Source of the DNA: Riptortus pedestris
Lineage: Eukaryota > Arthropoda > Insecta > Hemiptera > Alydidae
NCBI GenBank assembly: GCA_019009955.1
Contig: CM032230.1
Coordinates: forward strand, 102,531,001 to 102,595,000
Direction: 5' to 3'
Length of the DNA stretch: 64,000 bases
The notes below the pieces were generated by a model, which worked only from the letters and a program-made list of their open reading frames with translations, did not search any database and was not told the origin of the DNA. A program made the translations under genes and the position numbers. This document shows positions 26,604 through 37,952 of this stretch, piece after piece (positions within the stretch are counted from its first letter, which is position 1; every line of letters begins with the position of its first letter).

Positions 26604-28469
26604 ATTACAAATTAAAAAAAAATATATTCACCTGTATTAAGTTTAATCTATGAACCAATACGAGTATAAGAATACAATGAGATACATCTCCTCTTCGGGC
26701 TTAAAAATAAGACTACAATTAAGATTAACAAAAGTGAAGATTCATATGCCTTTCTTTTTCATGTGCTAATATTGTAACCCCTTTGTGACATTGCACTACT
26801 ACCAAGGACACCTTTTATTAGTACACGGTAGTTTTTAATTGTTCACGTTGAAGAACAGAACTATTTCTAACGAGTGTTTGTTTCATAAAATAATATAATT
26901 TTCTTCATTTCAGCAAATCTGGAATAAGGAAGTACCTATTTTTTTTTCTCTTCACTCAGACGTCCCATCTTTCGATATTGCCTACAGTGAAGTGGTCATT
27001 ACATTGTACAATTGTTTTTCCATACATATAATAATCTAGATTTTCCAAATAAATGTACATTCTTATGATAGTTAACAACTCTGTTTATCTCTGTTTATAA
27101 GTAAATGAAATAAGGGAAAATAAAAGTTGAATAAAATGCACAATATATAGTATATGTAATAAAAAAACAATAAAGTAAATAGAATCAAAGAGGAGATGTA
27201 AATTGAGAGGAAAAAAATCGTCTTTGGCAATGGGTTATTATTATCCCCCTGAGAGTTATTATTATTATTACTTGTTTTAATCACAATGTAGGTTCTGCTG
27301 ATACATTGCAAATGGGGAATAGAAAGCAGCACATATTTGTATTAAAAAAGAATTCGACGATTTTTGTGACTTCATCTATTTAAAATATTTGGCTGCTAAG
27401 TTAATTGAGTCCTCAACAAACATAATCAATATTAAATCTAGTGCATATGGAATCAAATACTTATCACTATAAACATATGATAATATGATATATTTTACAC
27501 GTTCTATGTAGAATTGCATAAAAAACAGAACTTGAATCATTGGTTGTTGTTCATACCGTGATTTTTTAAGGCACGCAAACCAGATACCTTTAGGTACCAT
27601 ATAGAGAACCTTCCATTTTTCTTACAGATGTTTTTGTGGCTACGTTTGGCTAGTGAATTATTTATGCTTTTATTTTACATTTTACTATATTGGATAATTT
27701 CATCTGGTATACCAGAATTCCTCATAACTGTTATGAGCTCTGTCAAAGAGATCCCCGAATGTTCATGATCTACGTACGATGTTTTGTAGCATCATATCTT
27801 CTTCAATGTATATTATTTACATTTTTTCCCCTCTCTTATAAAATTTTTTTTTTGGGGTGATATCCATTAAAGATGTATGTCACGATACATATATCTTTGT
27901 TATCTGTATATAATAAAATGTCTAGTCACTGTGGTTAAAGTAATAATTAGTGATATTCTAAATGGAGGGGGGGGGGAAGGGGGATGTGAAATGAAACACT
28001 TTCGTTTGGAATATTAAAACCCAAGGGATTCAGAGGATCAAAATATTATCGTTCTTGAAGTCACGTAATATGTCGTGTTATCATGTATCTCCAGAGTACT
28101 CAGTTATTATATTAATTTATTTGAAAGCATTATATTAATTAGCACATTAAGACCAGTAGCTAATTGCACTGCAAAATCTTGTTGTTGCCTCCTCTAACAT
28201 GAAGAACGGCCATCACAGAAATTACTGGAGCAATGCCCATCACAGAAATTGCTGGAAGAGTATTAAAAATAATTATGTCCAAAGAGATACTAATGATCCG
28301 CGGAGAAATTAGCAATAGTGGACAACAAATATATCTAATCTACTTCATCAAATTACTTTATTTTTATCTACCTCCATTTAGGGTTTATGCCTTTTATTAA
28401 GCCCACCATTACACTTATTGACCATTAACATTATCTTATTGATGAGCTTTGAGGGAATGAAAGTATTTG
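26604..28469. other. AT-rich sequence with a G-run
   Basis: Holds a run of about ten G near 27966-27975 in a purine-rich stretch. Frames at 27072-27332 (-) and 27376-27600 (-) are low-complexity or featureless and are not called. Confidence 0.45.
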
Positions 28470-29385
28470 CCTTTGAGCGCAGTTATTGTCTGACGGAGCT
28501 GGAATTCGATACATGTTCGGTGTAACTGTGGAATGTTAGGTATAAAAGTTATTGCAGAGTTCTACTGACCGAACGTGCATGAAGCCGAACTTAAAGCTAA
28601 AATTATCGCTCTATCAAAACTAGAGCAACCTTCTACCACCTAGATACTGCTGTGCACCGATTCTTTTAGTTCTTTACATTCCATAGGGAACCCTTACAAT
28701 TTACACCAACTACACAGTCTGCACAATTATAACATAACTACGATGTGGTTAACTGAACATACAGACATACAACAAACTACTGACATCGACAGACAAGCTA
28801 AATTAGCTTCCAGAAAAAGAACTGTGGGCATCGACAGTCTGACTACAGAAGAATTGAAACAGGTTATAAAAACATATATACTCAATGTCTGGACAACCGA
28901 CTGGTTACAAACTGTGAAGAAGCTACTGAGAAATCCTACGCAACCCAAGCAAAAGAAAATTTTTGGAAAATCTAACCAGACGAGATCAAGTGGTTAGGGG
29001 TAGTCAATAAATAATAGAAACGGCCTAGTGTGCATGTGTCTGCGATTTCCCATGGTCGGGGAACTCAAGTACGGTTCTACGGGCGCTGGGCATTGATAAC
29101 CTCGATGCTTTATGCCCAAAACCCAACAAACAAACAACATGTAGTGTTGACTAGGCCTAGAATTGGTCATTCACGTCTTACACATTCGCACCTCGATATC
29201 GATCTACATGCACTTACTGTAACACAGTATGACCATTAAACATCTCCTGACTGACTGCAGACAACGTGAACATCTCAACTTACCGAACAAACAACTTGTA
29301 CGAACTATTAACAGCAGGTATTGCTTATATTAAAATATTTTTAAATTGCTTGAAGACAACTGACTTATTTTACACTTTAAACTAC
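28470..29385 (+). pseudogene. 5'-truncated non-LTR retrotransposon end (RNase H to C-terminus)
   Basis: Protein traces follow the order expected for the end of a LINE ORF2. SDGAGIRYMF near 28475 sits at the RNase H start. HEAELKAKIIALSKLEQP (from about 28579) matches the acidic helix. LLCTDSFSSL (from about 28648) carries a catalytic Asp, and EHTDIQQTTDIDRQAKLAS (from about 28755) fits the H-T-x-I-x-GN-x2-AD-x-LAK signature with G and N changed. Then come VWTTDWLQTVKKLLRNP, RPRIGHSRLTHSHL (about 29155), TIKHLLTDCRQREHLNLP (about 29233) and a final LYELLTAGI ... CLKTTDLF. Stops and at least two frameshifts are present. RT and endonuclease are missing. The family is Jockey/I-group-like. Confidence 0.85.
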
Positions 29386-29456
29386 ACCTTCTTTACTCAT
29401 TTTTCCCTCTACGTTCTATTTATTTCATCCAAATTAAGTTACAATTTACAAGCGAG

Positions 29457-29459
<3 letters not shown>

Positions 29460-29502
<43 letters not shown>
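29460..29502. repeat. (GT)n microsatellite
   Basis: About 43 bp of near-perfect GT, just downstream of the LINE remnant. Confidence 0.97.
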
Positions 29503-29509
<7 letters not shown>

Positions 29510-30289
29510 TTGCACGAGTAATGTGTAAAATAAATTTTTAATTTTGTGCTTAAAATTTTTAAACTTCTTCATTCCACCATTATTTCAGAATATAATCTCA
29601 AAATTTATAGTATTACATAGTTTTAATTGAACGCTTCCTCACTTTTTATTTTGTTTTATTAACTTAGTAGATATTTTCCTTTACTATAACATTTTAAATT
29701 TATAGCTAAATAACAACGAGCAACATCACCACGTTGTGGAGCTTATCAAATTAATAAAAAAGTAATTATTAAAAATAATTGAAGATACGGTCATAGGTTT
29801 TATTTTATATCTCCAGGACCAATTGTAATAGAAAATTCAAATTTTAAGCGATGTTAAATAACAAAAAACTGAACATCGAAGTACACTCCGTGATAGCTCT
29901 ATACCCCCCCCCCCCAATGGGAGAAGGGGTTAAGAAACATTTATCTCATATCAATCAAGTTTCATATCGCATTTCAGATTTTGTTGAGCTGAAAACAAAA
30001 ATATTTTTTTTGAATAGAAGAAGTTCTCAAAACTATTTCATATGAATAAATAAGAGTAGCGAGATTAACCGAAATACGCTGTCCTATATATCTCCATATC
30101 AATAAAATTGTTTTGATACATTTTGATTTGATATGCTATTTTGACATATAAGGCTTAAACCGTTAAAGAGAATTAGAGTTTTTTTATTGTACCTCATCTT
30201 CAAACCCCCCTCTGCCTTGTTAAATGATAATATTATGTCATATAAAACTATTAAATAAAGCTTCTATTGCTCTGAAGCTTGATATATTA
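29503..30289. other. AT-rich sequence with a C-run
   Basis: A run of ten C lies at about 29905-29915. A 64-codon frame across it has no known domain. Otherwise featureless. Confidence 0.5.
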
Positions 30290-30550
30290 CTAATGTGAAA
30301 TATTTATAAGTATGGGAACTACTGGCTGAAAACTAAAAAATGTTAATGTACCTGTAAATTTTAGATATAGAGAACAAGAATTATAAGAAAACTAAATTTG
30401 TTGTAGGATTGATTGCATAAAATATTTCGATTTGACACAATTATAGACATATCACGAGCTTTATTTCTTTTCGTCACTTAACTCTTTCCTTCAGATTCAA
30501 TTTCTACCGCTCACCACTTAAATGTCGAATTTGGTAATCATCAAGTGGCG

Positions 30551-30615
<65 letters not shown>

Positions 30616-30752
30616 TGTGTGTGTGTGTGATTTTTGAACCCACCATATTTTCGTCATCTCCTATGTAGAATCTATGGATATTTGAATACATTTTTGGATA
30701 GTCGCCACAAGATTACAAAACAGATGATTTCCCTCAAGTGAAATATGCTAAA
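30290..30752 (+). mobile_element. Helitron-like family A element, 5'-degraded (copy A6), with (AT)n(GT)n
   Basis: Interior landmarks (CTGGCTGAAAACTAAAAAAT; CACTTAAATGTCGAATTTGG; AATCATCAAGTGGCGGTA) lead into a long (AT)n at about 30553-30613 plus (GT)n to 30629. Then come TTTTGAACCCACCATATTTT and the weakened hairpin TTTCCCTCAAGTGAAATATG with CTAA. The 5' terminus is not recognisable. This copy shows the microsatellite slot well filled. Confidence 0.75.
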
Positions 30753-31391
30753 CCAAACGGTATAACCATTAGCCCTGTTTTCATTCAATTACGCCATTCA
30801 CGAAAATGCCTTTTTTACTATTACACTCAACGGAACACACCAAATGATACGAGATAAGAATCACTTTCATGGAAATTGGCCCATAACGATTAAGCAGTTT
30901 CCGGGACGCCAATACCAGGGCTTCAAGTTATTAATCGTCCCATACCATTAACACAGCTATTTGGAATACAGCCAGCTGCAATGTCTGGCGTTGCTAATAT
31001 ATTCTTATCGGAGACATATGAACCAAAGATACGAGTTGGTTCAGCAGGAAACCAGATAATGAAGGAAGAAGTAACGCATCAATGACAAAGAAAGAACATA
31101 TTGAAACCAAAATAAAAACTCCAATGAAGGCAATTATATACTCTTTGCAGTAATTAGGTCGCCAGAAAACAGATTATGTAAATACAAAGATAACAAATAA
31201 AGATTGCGATTAATTCAATATACAACATCTATTTCCCATTTTAAATACTAAAAAAGATTGAGTTTTTAGTTATGAAAGTAGCCATATAACCAGGAGATAT
31301 ACAATAAAGCATAAATAACAACAGCAGAATTATAGATAATAAAATTAATGGTAAATCAAGTAAAGGGTTGGAACCGCCAGTATAGATGATA
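30753..31391. other. AT-rich sequence, nothing recognised
   Basis: No repeat landmark or domain noticed. Confidence 0.5.
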
Positions 31392-31616
31392 CTGTTGTCA
31401 TATCAGTCGGTGCATACCGTCGTCACTGGCTGATGGTCAAGTACAGTTGGCAAGTGCTTTCGATGCAAAGGCACTATCTTCAAGTCGTCTAGAGTTGTAC
31501 TGGCCTATGTTCAACTCTAGAGGACTTGAAGATGGTGCCATTGCATCGAAGCACTTGCCAACTGTACTCGACCATCAGCCAGTGACGACGGTATGCACCG
31601 ACAGATATGACAACAG
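31392..31616. repeat. Long inverted repeat with TTGAAGA-CGAA module
   Basis: Left arm 31392-31497 and right arm 31512-31616 are reverse complements over about 105 bp with roughly eight differences, around a short loop. The right arm reads CTTGAAGATGGTGCCATTGC then ATCGAAGC. The left arm reads as CGAAAGC on its own sense strand, so the arms have diverged at the module. The arms also contain GGCTGATGG and CTAGAGTTG, both found again in the hairpin region at 34.4 kb. GC content is higher than in the flanks. No coding frame crosses it convincingly. Confidence 0.9.
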
Positions 31617-32202
31617 AATAAATATAATAGTCAACTGCAATAATAGTTATAACTAGAATGTAGGCCTACATACATATATGCACACACGTAGCCAAGGTGA
31701 GGTGTTCCTGTTAAAATTACTGGGGTTATTTCTTTTTTTTTTTTTTTGCTTTACATACAACTTAATGACTAGTGGTATCAAAATTGAAATCCTTGTCAGT
31801 AAGCCGTTTTTTATTCTCTCCATTAAGTTTTTCAATATTCGAATGTGGTTTTGTCAAAAAATTATGATTCGGACTTAAGTTTCTGGTCACTACTTGGATT
31901 TCAGTAATGTTGAACATTTTAATATATTAAACATAGACAATTTTGAAACGCAATATTTTAATATTTAACAGTCAATTATCTATTTTCTTAGAATAAAAAT
32001 ATTTAAAAAATTGAAGTGAAAATAAAAAAAAAAGCTTCAAAAGTATTTTTAAAGGTCCACTCTTGAAAAGTAAAAAGAGATCTTTAGACAATGTGTGGAG
32101 AAACAATGCCAAAAAATATTTATAGGCTAGTTGGCTATTTCGAAAGGCTGTTGTGAACGAGACGTTTTCTACTACATTATAAATACTATAAATTACGTAT
32201 TC

Positions 32203-32251
<49 letters not shown>

Positions 32252-32382
32252 CACATATAAGTATTATGTACATATATTACATACACACACACACACGCAC
32301 ATTAAACACAACTTGATATGATGTGAAACTGCTTGTCATTAGAACTGCATACTTTATATTCCGAAATTCCACTTTCAATGAA
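31617..32382. other. AT-rich sequence with (AT)n tract
   Basis: Contains (AT)n at about 32204-32250 and a short (AC)n near 32283-32298. Nothing else recognised. Confidence 0.5.
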
Positions 32383-32627
32383 TTGAAGGGTTGCTAGCAA
32401 AAACCCCACTAGTCAAAAAAACACTTTTTTGGTAAACTAGAAAAAACCGTTTATCTTCATTCCATGAGGGAGTAAAATTTTGATATTTTTTTTAATAAAC
32501 TCCTTGGGGATCAGGAATGTTATCTATACTAATTTACAGATGATCAAATATATCCTCTTTCAATGGGGAAGAAGAATGTTCTGGACTAATGGGGTTTTTG
32601 GTGGAATTCAACAAAAACCTAAAAAAG

Positions 32628-33057
32628 TCCGTCACGCAGGGGCTGCGTAAACTAAGCAGATTTCTCACGTGAAGTTATACAATAGAGAAATCTCGAGAGC
32701 CGAACAGTTACGGCAAAGGGCCGAACTAGCTTTTGGCGAGAATCTCAGTCGTCCGTTACGGCCCAAATTTAATAAAAATGCAAATATCTCGGTTAATATT
32801 CAAGATAGAGAAGAAATGTATAGAATAATATATCTAGTAAATTTAATTTTCAATAAGATTTGTTCTATACTATGTTTTGATCCGACGTATGGTAACGGAG
32901 ATATTTCGAATTTTCAAAAATCCCCCTCTAAACCCACCCCCTCTCACTGGTCCGATTTCAGCCATTAAGGAACTTGATCTGACTTTTTGAATAAAACGTT
33001 TAAATATCGAGTTTGGTAACGATCAAACAAAAATTGCGACCGCTAGAGCGTTAACAG

Positions 33058-33119
<62 letters not shown>

Positions 33120-33246
33120 AAATTTTGAACGGACCTCATTTTCGTCATCTCTTGGGTAGGACCGGTGGGCATTTGAAGAAATTTTTCGAAAATCGCGTCG
33201 TGAGTACGACCTCAATAGCTGATTTCCCTTAAGGAAAGTCTGCTAG
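32628..33246 (+). mobile_element. Helitron-like family A element (copy A7)
   Basis: 5' TCCGTCACGCAGGGGCTGCG, then AACTAAGCAGATTTCTCACG. Interior GTCCGATTTCAGCCATTAAG, AATATCGAGTTTGGTAACGA and CGACCGCTAGAGCGTTAACA. A (TA)n of about 57 bp (33060-33117) fills the slot, then TTGAACGGACCTCATTTTCG. 3' GATTTCCCTTAAGGAAAGTC with TGCTAG, then T. It is a near-consensus copy. The 99-codon frame inside it is a repeat shadow. Confidence 0.92.
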
Positions 33247-33401
33247 TATGATATAGATAACAAGATCAGGTAGAAGAAATAGTATTCGGGATATTGAGCC
33301 ACTTGTTTATTTGATTTAATAATTGTAACAAGAAAAATGAACAATTTAAGATTAATTAAGAAGCAAAATGTTGAATAACGTGTACAATAACTTTGAAAAA
33401 A

Positions 33402-33605
33402 TCAATCTTCACTTCCATGACTATTGTCATCGCTGTCAGTTTCAATGTCATCGCTGTCAAGACAAGGTGTGGCAGCTGGGGCTAACAGTCTCGTGAACAA
33501 CTCCTTGCTTGCAGCATGTTCCAGGTGGTCAGCAAGTTGTAGAACGTCTTTAGCGAGGCGTTCCTGACTAGTGGGGTTTTTCCGGAATCGCTGTATTTTT
33601 AACAC
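33402..33605 (-). CDS. Open frame with acidic tail inside the TIR element, unrecognised
   Basis: A 67-codon frame (about 85 codons if read upstream without a Met) with helix-like, charged sequence (QERLAKDVLQLADHLEHAAS) and an acidic Ser/Asp end (DSDDIETDSDDNSHGSED). The composition is unlike the surrounding AT-rich noise. It lies between the TIRs of the unclassified element and could be a leftover of its protein, for example the end of a transposase. I do not recognise the family. There is no conventional start and I see no splice or promoter evidence, so it is probably a remnant. Confidence 0.3.
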   Translation of the reverse strand: MLKIQRFRKNPTSQERLAKDVLQLADHLEHAASKELFTRLLAPAATPCLDSDDIETDSDDNSHGSED

Positions 33606-33763
33606 CCGAAACAGCTCGACGAGAGTTGTTCTTGAATATTTCGGCTGTATCAGTATATGAGTTCAGTTCATAATGGCTCCTCAAACTCATTTTTCAGTTT
33701 TTATGACTAGTGGGTTTTTTTGCTAGTCAGCCTAATTAACTTAAGTAACTAGCAACCCTTCAA

Positions 33764-34370
33764 TTATTTATCCGAGAAAGAGCGCTTTATTCAATAGCTA
33801 AAAAGCTTTAGAATGCCTACTAGTCCTGGAAGAAAACAAGGTTGTAGGTTATCCACACTTATCAACCAACAGTTAAGAAACTAATACAAGGCATACCATA
33901 ATTTAAACAAAAACACAGTACAGTTACTGAACTCTTATAAGTCCAACATTGGCCATGATTTGGGTACGCTCATTGAGATGGAATCATTGTAAGACATTCC
34001 AATACCTAAAATTATTGATTTAATACTCATTATTATTGATCTCTTCGGAGTTTAATCTATTCTTTTCGGAACACTGACATCTCACTAGGAAATCAATAAT
34101 TTATTTCTAAAATTTAGAAATAACTCTGTTACTAATCTCACTTAAACGTGATTTTCAAACTTCTGTTAATTGACCTTAAATCATTGTGTAACATTAATTT
34201 TTACGAGTTCATTTTAAAACGCGAAAGTACATAATTGCTATTATAATAACCGTTTTTAAAGAAGTTTTATAAGTTAGAGTATCTCATGTATTTAGATAAG
34301 GGTATTGATAATATTAAAATATACATTACTATTGTGTAAATTTAGCTTGTAATACTAGGTATTTGAGCTG
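33764..34370. other. AT-rich sequence, nothing recognised
   Basis: No repeat landmark or domain seen. Confidence 0.5.
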
Positions 34371-34480
34371 GCTGATGGCGGTCCCAGGCTAGAGTTGGTC
34401 TCTATTCAAACGGGATCTACTGTAGAACTCTAGGGACCAACTCTTGAGCACTGAAGATGGGGTAAGTTGCCCCGAAAGTA
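34371..34480 (+). repeat. Hairpin region with CTGAAGA-GGGG/CCCC-GAAA module
   Basis: AGAGTTGGTC (about 34393) and GACCAACTCT (about 34436) form an imperfect inverted repeat. It is followed by CTGAAGA (34451-34457), a GGGG/CCCC stem (34459-34462 with 34470-34473) and GAAA (34474-34477). GGCTGATGG just upstream and CTAGAGTTG are shared with the 31.4-kb inverted repeat, suggesting a common source. Confidence 0.6.
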
Positions 34481-34566
34481 TTCTGCCGGTTATTAAAGAA
34501 ATTAAGAATGGAGGTGTGTGACCTTTATGCCCTTTAACTTGTAATGTCTTAATTGAGTAGCAAACC

Positions 34567-34569
<3 letters not shown>

Positions 34570-34619
<50 letters not shown>
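34570..34619. repeat. (TA)n microsatellite
   Basis: About 50 bp of perfect TA, not associated with a recognised family A or B copy. Confidence 0.97.
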
Positions 34620-34622
<3 letters not shown>

Positions 34623-34668
34623 TATTGTATAACATAAATGTGTTTATTTATACATTTAGATTTGTTAT

Positions 34669-34855
34669 TTATTAATGTTCTCTTTGTGCTACTGCTGCTA
34701 GTTGTGGTGGTTTTTCTACAGGCAAAAACTCTTTACTAGCGAGGATGGGACTAAGGATTTCATGTAATGAGTTCGTCCCTAAATAAATTGCCACCCTAGG
34801 TTTACTATGGAACATTAAGGCCAACGCTTTAGCTCACATGGCTAACCTGAGTCCC
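34669..34855 (-). mobile_element. Diverged S1 SINE, minus strand
   Basis: ATTTATTAATGTTCTCTTTG (tail), GGATGGGACTAAGGATTTCA, GAGTTCGTCCCTAAATAAAT and the head complement CTCACATGGCTAACCTGAG. The B-box region is deleted. Confidence 0.82.
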
Positions 34856-36816
34856 ACATTTTAAATTATTTATTTAGTAAGTGAAGTTGAATACTTACAA
34901 ACATTTCAAAGTGGTATTCTATAATTTAAATCAAATGAAGGTTGTTTAAAGGAAGCTGAATCCTTCAAAGTGTAAATAACCTTCAAATAGAAGGAAAAGA
35001 TTAATTGAATGGTGCTTTTATGTATTTCTAAAAAACACCCCCCCCCAAAAAAAAACAGAATTATAATTATGAGTTTTTAGAATATTTCTTAAATTTATTC
35101 CAAGAGACTACGTTTGAAAATATATTAATAACACTCACAGAACGATTATTTTTACCTCTAAATGGACTGCTCCCTTTACAAGCCTTTAATATTCTGCGAA
35201 GTATAGTAGGAAAAGAGAGACGAAAAATAAAAAAAACAATTACTTAAATACATAAACCCATTCCTGGAATAGTTAATAATATTGGAATGCTGGAGAAATT
35301 GAAATAAACATTATATATTTGGGATTTTCCTGTCCGTAATTCAGTTATTTACTTCGCTTTATATCAGGCAATATAGCCCACGTGCCGTTCTAATTAAATG
35401 TTTACTACATAGCTTAATTCATGTGGACGCTTCTCACAGAGTCAGTGCAGATTCCTTCGTAACACATAATATAATAATAGAAATTTCATTGCTTCCCTAT
35501 TTGAACCATTAGCCGTCCATCAGCTTCCAGGTTACCATCTTTTACGGTTGAGTATGCCTTTTTTTTTCTCCATTTAGTAACCCTATGAGGAGTTATTTAT
35601 TTGAATACACGTTCCATTTCCACATGGAATATTGCATGTATAATTATGTTCAAATACATTTTTATTTTACAATGTATATAAGTTAATCAACTATCTACTC
35701 AAATATTATATACAAGAAATTATTAATAATAAAATAAAATATTAAGATAAGTAAGATAATTACGAATAAAATTTATAAATGAAATGAAAAAGTAAATAAA
35801 TAAAATAAGAACAAAAACATATCAATTAAAGTTAAACTCAACCGATGTTTAATTTACGAGTCTATGTAAGTAAATATATTGAATTATGATTCCCGTTCCT
35901 CACAATAAACTTTACATTCTAATGTATTTTTGCTACATCCATATCTATACTTTTGATAGCCTTTATAAATTCTTTATTATATTTGTTAAATATAATATGA
36001 GGTGATTCTGGCCAATTACCTCCTTTTAAAATTATATTTATTATTTCTAATTTATTAATCTATTTTGATTAAATGTTGAACAGTCATAAAGTATATGTCA
36101 AAACGTTTATGTTGTCTGTGAGTCGCAAGTGCATTTGTCATTTTCTTGAATTTTAAATCTGGTTAAATAATGTTCTGTCTGTCCATGTTCTGTTAGAAAT
36201 TGTGTGCATTTGTGATGGTGACTCTCAATTGTTGTTGTGAGTTATATCTTACCTTGAGTATGCCTTAACATTCGTTTTAAAAAACTATGATCGTTCCATA
36301 TGCCTAAGGATTTTAATTACAGCTTATATATCCAGACTTATTTTTGACTATTTTTAGTTAGACTATTTGTAGGTTATAATTGGAATCTCCTTTATCGCCG
36401 ATTCAGCTTCACCTTAAAGCAGTAATCCGAAAAATAAAAATTCCGCCACACAGAAGCTCCATTAATAGCTGTTTTTCTGAGATACCTAGAATTTAGAAAA
36501 TTTATTTGTGATGCATCTTTCAAATCATATTAATGTATAGGATACGATACCATCCCAAAATAAAACAATCTTTAGATTTTTATTTTCGTTTGTAAAGACA
36601 ACTTGTTAAGACTTCAGTTTAATCTGTAAAGACAACTTGCAGAAACATGTACTTATGACAGCTATAATGAATGTATACAGCGAAGCAGGTATCATACTAC
36701 TTTTGAAAAAAAAACAAAAAAAAACCTATCAATAAAACTAAATAATGGACTAATGTGACAGACAAGACAACCGCTTAGACGATATAGGGTATATTCTAAA
36801 TTGAACAATACTAATA

Positions 36817-36817
<1 letters not shown>
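34856..36817. other. AT-rich sequence, nothing recognised
   Basis: A C-run followed by an A-run lies near 35037-35055. Otherwise very AT-rich with no landmark or domain. Confidence 0.5.

Positions 36818-36871
<54 letters not shown>
36818..36871. repeat. (TA)n microsatellite abutting family B 5' end
   Basis: About 54 bp of TA that merges with the TATATA start of the family B copy to its right. Confidence 0.97.
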
Positions 36872-36877
<6 letters not shown>

Positions 36878-37952
36878 GTAACCTCTGTCTGTACATTGAT
36901 TTTTTTCGCGAAATTTCACGATAACTTTTCGTTTCACATGTCATAGACACCATATCTGCATTTTGTTTCTTTCGTGTATGTTTGTTTGTTTGTTTGTTTG
37001 TTACCTTTTCACGCATAAACGGCTGAACCGAATTTTATGAAACTTGGTATGTATATTACTACTAACCCAACTTAGACTTTAGGCTATATTAAATTTCTCT
37101 GAGACGAACAGGAGTGGGGGTTATAAGGGAAGCCTGAAATTGAAAATAGCGATATTTCGTTTTCTATTGGTTTTTCGGTAAATATGCACATAACAAAAGT
37201 TGTTTATTTTGTTATTTAGAATAACTTTTGTTATATACACTTTTGTCGTATACCGAAGTTTAAATGCGTTATACGCTAAAAATTATAGCGGGAGTCAACA
37301 ATATTATTTGCCAAAAAAGACTCAACCGAACTAAATAAAACTCGGTATATGTATTAGCAGTGAGGCCTTCATTATAATAAGCCATACCAACATTTCTATG
37401 GACGGGCAGGAGTGGGGGTTATAAGGGAAGCCTGAAATTAAAAATAGCGATATTTCGTTTCCTATTGGTTTTTCCGCAAATATAAACATAACAAAAGTTG
37501 TTTATTTTGTTATTTGGAGTAACTTTTGTTATATACACATTTGTCGTATACCTAAGTATAAATGAGTTATACGTTAAAACTTTAGCGGGCACTAACGGCT
37601 GAACCGAACTTAACAAAACTCGGTATGTCAATTAGCATTAATTCTTCCATGATTATAAATTATATTAAAATTTTAGGTTCGAACGGGAGGGGGTTTAAAA
37701 GGGAGGCCTGAAGTAAAAATTCACCATATTTACATGTATAAGAGACGGGAAATATAAAAATATCAAAGACTGTGAAGCCTTATCGAACAAATAATTCTAT
37801 TATTAGCAAATCCACGAGAAAGACGGGTATTAACCCTAAACACTGGGACGGGTAAATGTCAAAATATTGTGCAAAATAAAGCCTTGCCAAAAAAATACCA
37901 TCAACATTCAGCCTCAAATGAATTCCCGAGCGAAGCCGGGCATCTGAGCTAG
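36866..37952 (+). mobile_element. Helitron-like family B element (copy B2)
   Basis: 5' TATAAAATTGTAACCTCTGT, TTTCGCGAAATTTCACGATA and a (GTTT)n block at about 36978-37002, then CCGAATTTTATGAAACTTGG. Three unit repeats are marked by GGAGTGGGGGTTATAAGGGA near 37107 and 37408 and a diverged third near 37686. 3' AATTCCCGAGCGAAGCCGGG hairpin, CATCTGAGCTAG. The precise 5' base is hidden in the (TA)n. No Rep/helicase is encoded. Confidence 0.9.

Larger units (their letters stand above)
32383..33763. mobile_element. Unclassified terminal-inverted-repeat element, interrupted by family A copy
   Basis: TTGAAGGGTTGCTAG at 32383-32397 is repeated in inverse at 33749-33763 (CTAGCAACCCTTCAA), a 15-bp perfect TIR extended by AATT at both edges. 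CCCCACTAGTC-type motifs recur just inside (about 32402, 33567 in inverse, 33708 in inverse, and a variant near 32588). A 619-bp family A copy interrupts it. Without that insertion it would be about 760 bp. A minus-strand frame lies within. Superfamily unknown. Confidence 0.65.

Noticed and set aside
36954..37003. Gly/Asn-like (GTTT)n/(AAAC)n block as a minisatellite locus
   Set aside because: The tetranucleotide block occurs at the same place in most family B copies, so it is part of the element.
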